Source of the DNA: Alphaproteobacteria bacterium casp-alpha6
GTDB lineage: Bacteria > Pseudomonadota > Alphaproteobacteria > Rhodobacterales > Rhodobacteraceae
Assembly: GCA_001510135.1 (NCBI GenBank)
Contig: LFER01000039.1
Span: 1-64,000, forward strand
Direction: 5' to 3'
Length of the DNA stretch: 64,000 bases
Below the pieces are notes generated by a model. That model worked only from the letters and a program-made list of their open reading frames with translations. It made no database searches and was not told the DNA's origin. Within the stretch, counting starts at the first letter, position 1; each line of letters starts with the position of its first letter. A program made the position numbers and the translations under genes. Shown piece by piece: positions 54,092 to 62,542 of this stretch.

Positions 54092-56449
54092 TTAAAACGG
54101 GATGTCATCTGCGGCAGTGACAAAACGGGCAACAATGTGTTTTTGGCCGGCTTTTTCGAAGTCGATATCCAATTTATCGCCTTCAACCCCCTGCACCACG
54201 CCGTAGCCGAATTTTTGGTGAAACACCCGATCTCCGACAGTATGGGCAGAAACAGCTGTAGAATCGACAATCATGTGTCTGGCTTCTCTGGGTTGGCTAA
54301 GACCGCGTTCCTGCGTGCGTGCCTGCATACGTTTCCAACCGGGGGAGTTATATCCATCCGCCTTGGCCGCTTCATCCGCCAATCCCGAATGCATTGCGCC
54401 GGTCTGCATTGCGGCCGCCCCAAAACCCCCGCCATAAAGCCCAGGAGGTGTCAGAACCTCAACATGGTCAGCGGGCAGTTCATCAATAAAGCGCGACGGC
54501 ATAGAGGATTGCCATTGGCCAAACACGCGCCTGTTACCCGCAAAGGAAATGGTACAAATCTGTTCCGCTCGGGTGATGCCCACATAGGCCAAACGGCGCT
54601 CCTCCTCGAGCCCCTTCATACCGCTTTCGTCCATACTCCGTTGTGAGGGGAACAAGCCATCTTCCCAACCGGGCAGAAAGACCACCGGAAATTCAAGCCC
54701 CTTGGCGGCATGGAGTGTCATTATGGAGACTTTTTCGCCCTGTTCTTCGCTGTCATTGTCCATCACAAGGCTGACATGCTCCAAGAATCCTTGAAGGTTT
54801 TCAAATTCTTCAAGTGCTTTGATCAATTCCTTCAGGTTTTCCAAGCGCCCCGGCGCTTCTGGGGTTTTGTCGTTCTGCCACATCTCCGTATAGCCCGACT
54901 CGTCCAAGATGATCTCTGCAAGTTCCATATGCGACAGATCCTTATCCCCCGCCAAACGGCCCCAACGGGTGATATTATCCAAAAATCGGGATAACTCTGT
55001 CGCCCCTTTGCCGGTAATTTGACGGGCCTCAAGCAACAGCCGCGCCCCTTCGATCAGGGGCACCCCATTGCTGCGCGCCATGATTTGAATTTTCTGTTGT
55101 GCTTTGTCGCCAAGGCCACGTTTGGGGGTGTTCAAAATTCTCTCAAACGCAAGATCGTCCGAAGGGCTTGTAACGATCCGAAAATAGGCCATGGCATCGC
55201 GAATTTCCATACGTTCGTAAAACCGTGGTCCCCCAATCACCCTGTAGGGAAGTCCGATGGTTAAAAACCGGTCCTCAAAGGCACGCATCTGATGGCTTGC
55301 CCGGACGAGGATCGCGATATCATCCAGCCCAAATGCGGTCATACCTCGGGTACCCCTTTGGGTTGCTTCAATCTCCTCGCCAATCCAACGGGCTTCTTCT
55401 TCACCGTCCCAATGCCCGATGAGGCGCAGTTTTTCGCCATCCGGCACGTCTGTCCAAAGCTCTTTTCCCAGACGACCCTGATTGCCAGAAATCACTCTGC
55501 TTGCCGCAGCCAGAATATGCGGCGTGGAGCGATAATTCTGTTCCAGCCGGATCACTTTCGCGCCTGGAAAATCTTTTTCAAAGCGTAAAATATTGCCTAC
55601 TTCTGCGCCGCGCCACCCGTAGATGGACTGATCGTCATCCCCCACACAGCATATGTTTTTATGCGCGCCAGCCAAAAGACGTAACCACAGATATTGGGCC
55701 ACGTTTGTATCCTGATATTCATCCACCAAAATAAAGCGGAACCAGCGTTGATATTGGTCCAGAACATCGGCGTGGTTTTGAAAAATGCTGACCATATGCA
55801 ATAGAAGATCGCCAAAATCGACGGCGTTTAACTCGCGCAGACGGATCTGATATTGGGCATAAAGTTCCGTGCCAAGGTTGTTAAACGCGGACGCTTCAGA
55901 TGTGGGAACTTTTTCCGGCAGCCAAGCACGGTTTTTCCAATGATCAATGATCCCCGCCAATTGCCGTGCCGGCCAGCGTTTGTCGTCGATATTATGGGCC
56001 GTGATCAATTGCTTTAACAACCTGACCTGATCATCGGTATCAAGGATCGTAAAATTGCTCTTGAGCCCAACCAATTCTGCATGACGGCGCAACAATTTGA
56101 CGGAAATAGAATGAAACGTGCCAAGCCATGGCATGCCTTCGACCGCCTGTCCCAAAAGCCCTCCCACGCGGTTTTTCATCTCACGCGCGGCTTTATTGGT
56201 AAAGGTGACAGATAAAATTTCATTCGGACGCGCGCGGCCCGTATTTAACAAATGGGCGATCCGGCAAGTCAATGCCTTTGTTTTACCGGTTCCCGCCCCT
56301 GCCAGCATCAAGACAGGACCATCCAGCGCCTCAACCGCGGCTCTTTGTTCGGGGTTTAGACCATCCAAATAAGGCGTTGGACGCGCTGCAAGGGCTTGCG
56401 CGGACAGGGATGCCGCCTCAAATGCATCTGCTTCGTTAAAACTGCTCAT
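54092..56449 (-). CDS. uvrD: UvrD/PcrA-type DNA helicase II
   Basis: UvrD unwinds DNA in nucleotide-excision and mismatch repair and removes RecA filaments. The 785-residue product has superfamily 1A motifs: Q motif GLNPEQRAAVEAL, Walker A MLAGAGTGKTKALTCRIAHLL, TFTNKAAREM, Walker B ILVDEYQDTNVAQY, GDDDQSIYGWRGA, QNYRST, and motif VI with RRLAYVGITRA. The C-terminal RVFHQKFGYGVVQGVEGDKLDIDFEKAGQKHIV is a Tudor-like segment. A GTTC-N7-GTTC LexA box lies 41 bp upstream, so SOS control is likely. It is divergent from the lldD-like gene. Confidence 0.96.
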   Translation of the reverse strand: MSSFNEADAFEAASLSAQALAARPTPYLDGLNPEQRAAVEALDGPVLMLAGAGTGKTKALTCRIAHLLNTGRARPNEILSVTFTNKAAREMKNRVGGLLGQAVEGMPWLGTFHSISVKLLRRHAELVGLKSNFTILDTDDQVRLLKQLITAHNIDDKRWPARQLAGIIDHWKNRAWLPEKVPTSEASAFNNLGTELYAQYQIRLRELNAVDFGDLLLHMVSIFQNHADVLDQYQRWFRFILVDEYQDTNVAQYLWLRLLAGAHKNICCVGDDDQSIYGWRGAEVGNILRFEKDFPGAKVIRLEQNYRSTPHILAAASRVISGNQGRLGKELWTDVPDGEKLRLIGHWDGEEEARWIGEEIEATQRGTRGMTAFGLDDIAILVRASHQMRAFEDRFLTIGLPYRVIGGPRFYERMEIRDAMAYFRIVTSPSDDLAFERILNTPKRGLGDKAQQKIQIMARSNGVPLIEGARLLLEARQITGKGATELSRFLDNITRWGRLAGDKDLSHMELAEIILDESGYTEMWQNDKTPEAPGRLENLKELIKALEEFENLQGFLEHVSLVMDNDSEEQGEKVSIMTLHAAKGLEFPVVFLPGWEDGLFPSQRSMDESGMKGLEEERRLAYVGITRAEQICTISFAGNRRVFGQWQSSMPSRFIDELPADHVEVLTPPGLYGGGFGAAAMQTGAMHSGLADEAAKADGYNSPGWKRMQARTQERGLSQPREARHMIVDSTAVSAHTVGDRVFHQKFGYGVVQGVEGDKLDIDFEKAGQKHIVARFVTAADDIPF

Positions 56450-56489
56450 GAGCGTAATTTAACTCCTTGCAAAGAAAATGCAAAGATAT

Positions 56490-56504
56490 GTTCTTAAAAT
56501 GTTC
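56490..56504. promoter_or_regulatory. LexA (SOS) box, GTTC-N7-GTTC
   Basis: GTTC at 56490-56493 and GTTC at 56501-56504 with a 7-bp spacer form the direct-repeat LexA site of alphaproteobacteria. It lies 41 bp upstream of uvrD and 76 bp before the lldD-like start, between divergent genes. uvrD is a known SOS gene, so LexA control is expected. Pure chance is less likely, given the position. Confidence 0.75.
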
Positions 56505-56579
56505 TTACACAGAAAACAGATTTTCTCTTACGGGCTGAGACGGGCTGGACAAGGTAGCAGGATTAAGAAACAAATACCC

Positions 56580-57722
56580 ATGGCCCAGGACATTCGCTAT
56601 CCATCGCTGAAGTATATTAAGCCCGCCGCGCGCCGGCGCATTCCGCATTTCGTATGGGAATATTTGGATAGCGCAACGGGCGGCGAGGCTACGAAAGACA
56701 GGAATGTCCGGTCGCTTCAGGCTGTCACTATGATGCCAGCCATTCTTTTGGGGGAAATAAAGCCCTCAACCCATCAAACTTTTCTGGGACATAGTTTTGA
56801 CGTTCCTTTCGGCATTGCACCAGTGGGCCTGTCCGGCGCGATCTGGCCTGATGCAGAACGTATTTTGGCATGCGAGGCGGCAAAGTCTAATATTCCCTAT
56901 ACCCTGTCCACTGTCGCCTGTCAGACGCCAGAAACCATTGGGCCCATCTGCGACGGCAAAGGATGGTTTCAGCTTTATCCGCCGCGGGATCCGGAGGTCC
57001 GCCGCGATATGATAAACCGTATCGCAGCCGCAGGATTTAAGACCTTGGTGGTGACTGTTGATATTCCTGCACCCAGCCGACGCGAGCGTCAGACCCGTGG
57101 CGGGATTACCCAGCCGCCTGCCCTGACACCGCGCATTCTTGCCCAGATTGCCCTGCGTCCACGATGGGCACTTGGCATGGCGCAATTTGGACGACCGGAA
57201 ATGCCCTTTGTGGCCTCTTACGGCAACAATGTCCGCGGATTGCCGACGACAGAACACCTTGGCTATTTGCTGCGCATTTCGCCGGATGCAGAGTACCTCA
57301 AATGGGTGCGCGATCATTGGAAGGGTTCTCTGATTATTAAAGGCGTTCTAAATCCCGCTGATTGCCCACGACTGGAGCAGATCGGCGCCGATGCGATTTG
57401 GGTTTCAAACCATGCAGGGCGACAGTTTGATGGCGCGCCTGCCACCGTTGATGTTCTCCCGCAGATTCGCGCGGCGACAAAACTGCCTCTTGTCTTTGAC
57501 GGCGGGATTGAAGGCGGGCTTGATATGATCCGGGCATTGGCTTTGGGGGCAGACTTTATCATGATGGGTCGCTCGTGGCATTATGCATTAGGCGCATTGG
57601 GCCGGAAAGGCCCTGCCCATCTGACAAAAATTCTGCAACAAGATTTGATCGCAAATATGAGCCAACTTGGTCTTCACAACCTGCAAAACTGCGCTCAGGC
57701 GCTTTGGCCTCAAAAAAACTAA
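56580..57722 (+). CDS. FMN-dependent alpha-hydroxy-acid dehydrogenase (L-lactate dehydrogenase-type)
   Basis: The 380-residue product is an LldD/glycolate-oxidase-family enzyme that oxidises L-lactate or a related hydroxy acid. FMN-family markers are RIPHFVWEYLDSATGGE, FGIAPVGLSGAIWPDAE, GWFQLYPPRD, LVVTVDIPAPSRRER, catalytic His and Arg in VSNHAGRQFDGAP, and the C-terminal FDGGIEGGLDMIRALALGADFIMMGRSWHYALGALG. The start at ATG 56580 (MAQDIRYPS) fits the family; the frame extends upstream to 56478 but those residues are not conserved and cover the LexA box. The ribosome binding site is weak. The exact substrate (L-lactate, glycolate or other) is not certain. Confidence 0.88.
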   Translation: MAQDIRYPSLKYIKPAARRRIPHFVWEYLDSATGGEATKDRNVRSLQAVTMMPAILLGEIKPSTHQTFLGHSFDVPFGIAPVGLSGAIWPDAERILACEAAKSNIPYTLSTVACQTPETIGPICDGKGWFQLYPPRDPEVRRDMINRIAAAGFKTLVVTVDIPAPSRRERQTRGGITQPPALTPRILAQIALRPRWALGMAQFGRPEMPFVASYGNNVRGLPTTEHLGYLLRISPDAEYLKWVRDHWKGSLIIKGVLNPADCPRLEQIGADAIWVSNHAGRQFDGAPATVDVLPQIRAATKLPLVFDGGIEGGLDMIRALALGADFIMMGRSWHYALGALGRKGPAHLTKILQQDLIANMSQLGLHNLQNCAQALWPQKN

Positions 57723-57805
57723 AGATAGATTAATAGAAAATTTCATTGAAACGGGCCACGAACTCGCTAGTTTGCGACATAACTTTGGCATCTGCGTCAG
57801 CCCCC

Positions 57806-57834
57806 TTGACACTGCCCTTGCTGCACCGCAGCAT
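57806..57834 (+). promoter_or_regulatory. Possible promoter of the pyruvate carboxylase gene
   Basis: TTGACA (57806-57811, perfect -35) is followed after 17 bp by CAGCAT (57829-57834), a poor -10 that keeps 3 of 6 consensus bases. It lies about 60 bp before the pyc start. Weak -10 elements are common in alphaproteobacteria, so it is plausible but unproven. Confidence 0.35.
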
Positions 57835-57894
57835 AGCGACCGAACAGCACGGTGCTTTGTAAGGCCACTTATTTAGACTAAAAAGGGTAAAAAC

Positions 57895-60800
57895 ATGCCT
57901 GATTTTCAGAAAATCCTCATAGCAAACCGTGGTGAAATTGCCATCCGCGTTATGCGTGCGGCCAATGAGATGGGAAAGAAAACCGTCGCCGTCTTCGCAG
58001 AAGAAGATAAACTGAGCCTGCACCGCTTTAAGGCTGATGAAGCCTACCGCATTGGGCATGGCCTTGGACCAGTGGCAGCCTATTTGTCGATCGATGAAAT
58101 CATCCGCGTGGCACGTGAATGCGGGGCGGATGCGATCCATCCAGGCTATGGTCTTCTTTCGGAAAACCCTGATTTCGTGGAAGCCTGTGCAAAGAACGGC
58201 ATTACCTTTATCGGTCCAAAAGCAGAAACCATGCGCGCACTTGGTGACAAAGCCTCAGCGCGTCAGGTTGCAATCGCCGCAGGCGTCCCAGTTATTCCTG
58301 CCACAGAGGTCCTTGGCGATGATATGGCCAAAATTGCCAAAGACGCCAAAGAGATCGGCTACCCATTGATGCTAAAGGCAAGCTGGGGCGGTGGTGGTCG
58401 CGGCATGCGCCCGATTTACGGACCCGAAGAATTGCAAGATAAAGTGCTCGAAGGACGGCGCGAGGCAGAGGCCGCTTTTGGCAATGGTGAAGGATATCTT
58501 GAAAAAATGATCCAACGCGCGCGTCACGTTGAGGTGCAAATCTTGGGTGACGCACATGGTGACATTTACCATCTGTGGGAACGGGATTGTTCTGTCCAGC
58601 GGCGCAATCAAAAGGTGGTTGAACGTGCGCCGGCACCTTATCTCAGCGAAGAACAGCGTGCGGAATTATGCGAACTGGGGCGTAAAATCTGTGCTCACGT
58701 GAATTATGAATGTGCAGGTACCGTTGAATTCCTGATGGATATGGACAGCGGCAAATTTTATTTCATCGAAGTAAATCCGCGTGTTCAGGTCGAACATACT
58801 GTGACCGAAGAGGTCACAGGCATTGATATCGTTCAGGCGCAAATCATGATCGCTGAAGGCAAGACGCTGGCAGAAGCCACTGGCAAAGCGTCACAATCTG
58901 ACATTCGACTGAATGGTCATGCGCTTCAGACCCGCATCACCACTGAAGACCCGCAAAATAACTTTATCCCAGATTACGGGCGCATTACCGCATTTCGCAG
59001 TGCCACAGGCATGGGGATCCGTCTGGACGGAGGTACAGCCTATGCCGGCGGTGTTATCACACGTTACTATGATTCACTTCTGGTCAAAGTAACGGCTTGG
59101 GCTCCGACCCCCGAAAAGGCTATTGCTCGGATGGATCGCGCCCTGCGTGAATTCCGTATCCGTGGTGTCAGCACAAATATCGCGTTTGTGGAAAATCTGC
59201 TCAAACATGAAACATTCCTCAGCAATCAATACACGACGAAATTCATTGATGAGACAAGCGATCTTTTCAATTTCAAAAAACGCCGCGACCGAGGGACAAA
59301 GGTCTTAACCTATATTGCCGACATCTCGGTAAACGGACACCCTGAAACTCAAGGACGCGCAAGACCAGCAGAAACACTCAGATCACCGTTGCCTCCAAAA
59401 CATTCACAGGATGTGCAAAAGGGCGCGCGCCAGATCTTGGAAGAAAAAGGCGCCAAAGGTGTTGCAGAATGGATGAAAGCACAAAAAGCGCTTTTGCTAA
59501 CCGATACTACGATGCGCGATGGCCACCAGTCGCTTCTTGCCACGCGGATGCGCTCTATCGATATGATCAAAGTGGCCCCTGCCTATGCGTCTCTTTTGCC
59601 TCAACTGTTCAGCGTGGAATGTTGGGGCGGGGCCACCTTTGATGTTGCCTACCGGTTTCTGCAGGAATGCCCATGGCAACGATTGCGCGATATTCGTCAG
59701 CATATGCCAAACTTAATGACACAGATGCTGCTGAGAGCCAGTAACGGTGTGGGATACACAAATTACCCCGATAACGTGGTGGAGAGTTTTGTTGCCGAAG
59801 CTGCCAAGGGCATTGACGTCTTTCGTGTGTTTGACAGCCTCAATTGGGTTGAGAACATGCGCGTTGCCATGGACGCCGTGATCGCCTCGGGCAAGATTTG
59901 CGAAGCAAGCATCTGTTACACAGGAGATATTTTAAACCCGGAGCGGGCAAAATATGACCTCAAATATTACGTCAATCTTGCTAAAGACCTTGAGACCGCA
60001 GGCGCGCATGTTTTGGGTCTTAAGGATATGGCCGGGCTTTTGAAACCAGGCGCCGCGCGTGTTCTGGTCAAGGCCCTGAAAGAAGAAACCGGTCTTCCTA
60101 TTCATTTCCACACCCATGACACCTCAGGTCTGGCGGGTGCCAGCATTCTTGCAGCGGCAGAGGCCGGTGTAGACGCGGTGGATGCGGCGATGGATGCCTT
60201 TTCAGGTGGAACGTCGCAACCTTGCCTTGGATCAATCGTTGAGGCACTGCACGGATCAGAGATGGATACCGGCTTGGATATAAATGCAATCCGCGCCATC
60301 AGTGATTATTGGGAACATGTGCGTGCGCAATATGTGGCCTTTGAAAGCGGTCTCGCCTCGCCCGCCTCCGAAGTTTACCTACATGAAATGCCGGGTGGAC
60401 AATTTACAAATCTCAAGGCGCAAGCGCGCTCTCTTGGATTGGAAGAAAAATGGCCTGATGTGGCACGGACCTATGCCGATGTGAACCAGATGTTTGGCGA
60501 TATCGTCAAAGTCACCCCATCGTCTAAGGTGGTGGGGGACATGGCGCTGATGATGGTCAGTCAGGGTTTAAGCCGCGCCGCGGTGGAAGATCCTGCAACA
60601 GACATCGCATTTCCTGACAGCGTCGTGGATATGATGCGCGGCAATCTTGGCCAACCTCCCGGAGGCTTCCCTGCAGCCATCGTGAACAAGGCGCTCAAGG
60701 GCGAAGCCCCCAACACCAACCGCCCCGGTGCCGATTTGGCCCCCGTTGATTTGGAAGCCACACGCCAAGAACTGCGCGATCAGCTCGAAGGACGCATCGT

Positions 60801-61338
60801 TGATGACGAAGATTTGAACGGCTATCTTATGTATCCCAAGGTGTTCCTTGACTACATGGGTCGACACAGGATTTACGGACCAGTGCGTGCGCTTCCGACC
60901 AGAACCTTTTTCTACGGAATGGAATCCGGGGAGGAAATCACGGCAGAAATTGATCCCGGCAAAATTCTGGAAATCCGGCTGCAGGCGGTCGGGGAAACCG
61001 ATGAGCAAGGCGAGGTGAAAGTTTTCTTTGAACTCAACGGCCAACCCCGTGTCATCCGCGTCCCCAACCGCCTTGTCAAAAGCCAGACAGCCGCACGCCC
61101 CAAGGCCGAAGACGCAAACCCCAACCACATCGGTGCCCCAATGCCCGGTGTTGTGGCCTCTGTCACGGTGAGCGCAGGCCAAAAGGTGAAACAAGGTGAT
61201 CTTCTTTTGACGATCGAAGCAATGAAAATGGAAACGGGCCTGCACGCCGAACGCAACGCTACAATCAAAGCCGTCCACGCGACAGCAGGCAGTCAAATCG
61301 ATGCCAAAGATCTGTTGGTGGAGTTTGAGGACGATTAA
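57895..61338 (+). CDS. pyc: Pyruvate carboxylase
   Basis: This biotin enzyme carboxylates pyruvate to oxaloacetate to refill the TCA cycle. The 1147-residue product has the full single-chain layout: biotin carboxylase domain (about 1-450, with IANRGEIAIRVMRA, HPGYGLLSENPDF, and the ATP-grasp KASWGGGGRGMRP), carboxyltransferase domain (about 530-800, with LLTDTTMRDGHQSLLATRMR, LKDMAGLLKPGAARVL and FHTHDTSGLAGASIL), and C-terminal biotinyl domain with EAMKMETG, in which Lys of AMKM (about residue 1111) carries biotin. Its length matches the family. It stands alone, with a possible promoter at 57806. Confidence 0.98.
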   Translation: MPDFQKILIANRGEIAIRVMRAANEMGKKTVAVFAEEDKLSLHRFKADEAYRIGHGLGPVAAYLSIDEIIRVARECGADAIHPGYGLLSENPDFVEACAKNGITFIGPKAETMRALGDKASARQVAIAAGVPVIPATEVLGDDMAKIAKDAKEIGYPLMLKASWGGGGRGMRPIYGPEELQDKVLEGRREAEAAFGNGEGYLEKMIQRARHVEVQILGDAHGDIYHLWERDCSVQRRNQKVVERAPAPYLSEEQRAELCELGRKICAHVNYECAGTVEFLMDMDSGKFYFIEVNPRVQVEHTVTEEVTGIDIVQAQIMIAEGKTLAEATGKASQSDIRLNGHALQTRITTEDPQNNFIPDYGRITAFRSATGMGIRLDGGTAYAGGVITRYYDSLLVKVTAWAPTPEKAIARMDRALREFRIRGVSTNIAFVENLLKHETFLSNQYTTKFIDETSDLFNFKKRRDRGTKVLTYIADISVNGHPETQGRARPAETLRSPLPPKHSQDVQKGARQILEEKGAKGVAEWMKAQKALLLTDTTMRDGHQSLLATRMRSIDMIKVAPAYASLLPQLFSVECWGGATFDVAYRFLQECPWQRLRDIRQHMPNLMTQMLLRASNGVGYTNYPDNVVESFVAEAAKGIDVFRVFDSLNWVENMRVAMDAVIASGKICEASICYTGDILNPERAKYDLKYYVNLAKDLETAGAHVLGLKDMAGLLKPGAARVLVKALKEETGLPIHFHTHDTSGLAGASILAAAEAGVDAVDAAMDAFSGGTSQPCLGSIVEALHGSEMDTGLDINAIRAISDYWEHVRAQYVAFESGLASPASEVYLHEMPGGQFTNLKAQARSLGLEEKWPDVARTYADVNQMFGDIVKVTPSSKVVGDMALMMVSQGLSRAAVEDPATDIAFPDSVVDMMRGNLGQPPGGFPAAIVNKALKGEAPNTNRPGADLAPVDLEATRQELRDQLEGRIVDDEDLNGYLMYPKVFLDYMGRHRIYGPVRALPTRTFFYGMESGEEITAEIDPGKILEIRLQAVGETDEQGEVKVFFELNGQPRVIRVPNRLVKSQTAARPKAEDANPNHIGAPMPGVVASVTVSAGQKVKQGDLLLTIEAMKMETGLHAERNATIKAVHATAGSQIDAKDLLVEFEDD

Positions 61339-61504
61339 GCGACCGGCAATAACAGAAATTACCTAAACCCATACATATAAGACGACAGGCTCTTTACTTA
61401 GGATAAAATCCGATATCGCGTTTTAAATAAGGCTGTATTTAAAGAAGACGGTTGCATAAATAGTATGCTAAAGAGATTCATATATAAAATTATGAATTGA
61501 TTTT

Positions 61505-61533
61505 CCGCCTCTAGGTGATCGGCGGGTTTTTGT
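61505..61533 (+). terminator. Terminator downstream of pyc
   Basis: CCGCC (61505-61509) pairs with GGCGG (61521-61525) around an 11-nt loop, followed by G and then TTTTTG and further T-runs. It lies about 170 bp after the pyc stop and just before the glycosyltransferase remnant. The stem is short, so confidence is moderate. Confidence 0.5.
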
Positions 61534-61562
61534 TCTGTTTTTTTGGGATAAAGGCTTTTGAC

Positions 61563-62478
61563 ATGAGTAAAAAATTTTATTTGAGCTCTGACGCATTGTC
61601 GTAATGACGATTTCTTTTTGAGCCTTTGGCTGAAATACTATGGCGCCCAATTTGGTCGTGAAAACCTATTCGTCGTCTTGGACGGTGATGAATGGGAGCC
61701 AAATGTCGATTTAACTGGCGTTACTGTAACGATGGTAAAAGATGCCCCCAGACAACGCGTCCGAAATGACCGCTTTATGGCAAAAACTGTATCGGGGCGT
61801 GCCCATGAACTGTTCAACGACTACCATTATATTGTTCGCAGCGATATTGACGAATTCGTTTGTATAGATCCAAATTCCGGGCTGAACTGGGAAACCGCCA
61901 TGGAGGAAATTGACTATTGGGGATATACCTATTCCATGGGCATGGACGTGGTTCACAACCGCGCTTTGGAAACGGACCCGCTTGACCTCAACCAGCCCAT
62001 TCTCTCACAGCGTCAATTTGCTGTTGTTGATCACAATTATTCCAATCCCAACGTAACAAATGGAATTTGTTCGCAGCACCCTCTTAACGAGCCCGGACAG
62101 AAATCTTGGCTGCTCTCTTGGTCTGGCGGATTTCATCGTGCATTAGGTGGACGTGTTCGAATGAGCAACCATTTCGCACTATTTCACTTTGCTCTTTTTG
62201 ATTATGATCCGGCAAACAAGCGACAAAAGGATCGATTGGCAAGCAATAGTAACCATCGTTCGTTCACCGGGCACATCGATCAAAGATTTAAACTTTTCGA
62301 TGAAATCAGCAACGTGGCCCAGATGGATGCGGATCAAGCCTACAAAATTGCCCGCGACAAATTCCCCTTAGAAAACGACGGCAGCCTAAGCAAACGCCCC
62401 CGCGCGGCCCCTGAAGATGCCAACGTTTCAAGCGGGATCTTGATTGAAATTCCAAAACGATTCAGCAACATCGTTTGA
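61563..62478 (+). pseudogene. Family-2-like glycosyltransferase with a frameshift near its start
   Basis: ATG 61563 has AAAGG 9 nt upstream, but its frame (MSKKFYLSSDALS) ends at a stop after 13 residues. One base removed near 61583-61585 would read MSKKFYLALTHCRNDDFFLS, which flows straight into the open frame that runs to 62478 and matches the usual family start. The rest looks intact: FVVLDGDEWEPN, a DxD-type IVRSDIDEFVCIDPNSG, WSGGFHRALGG and HFALFHFALFDYDP. If the frameshift is real, only a shortened product could be made, starting at CTG or TTG codons (61588 or 61618). The sugar is unknown; a surface polysaccharide is likely. Confidence 0.6.
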
Positions 62479-62542
62479 CTGAATACCCAGTAATGGATGA
62501 CGCTTCAACTTGCACCATGTTAAGGTTGCATCACGCTGTCCA

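Noticed and set aside
60568-61296. 242-codon minus-strand ORF.
   Set aside because: It is antisense to the C-terminal part of pyruvate carboxylase, which is intact.
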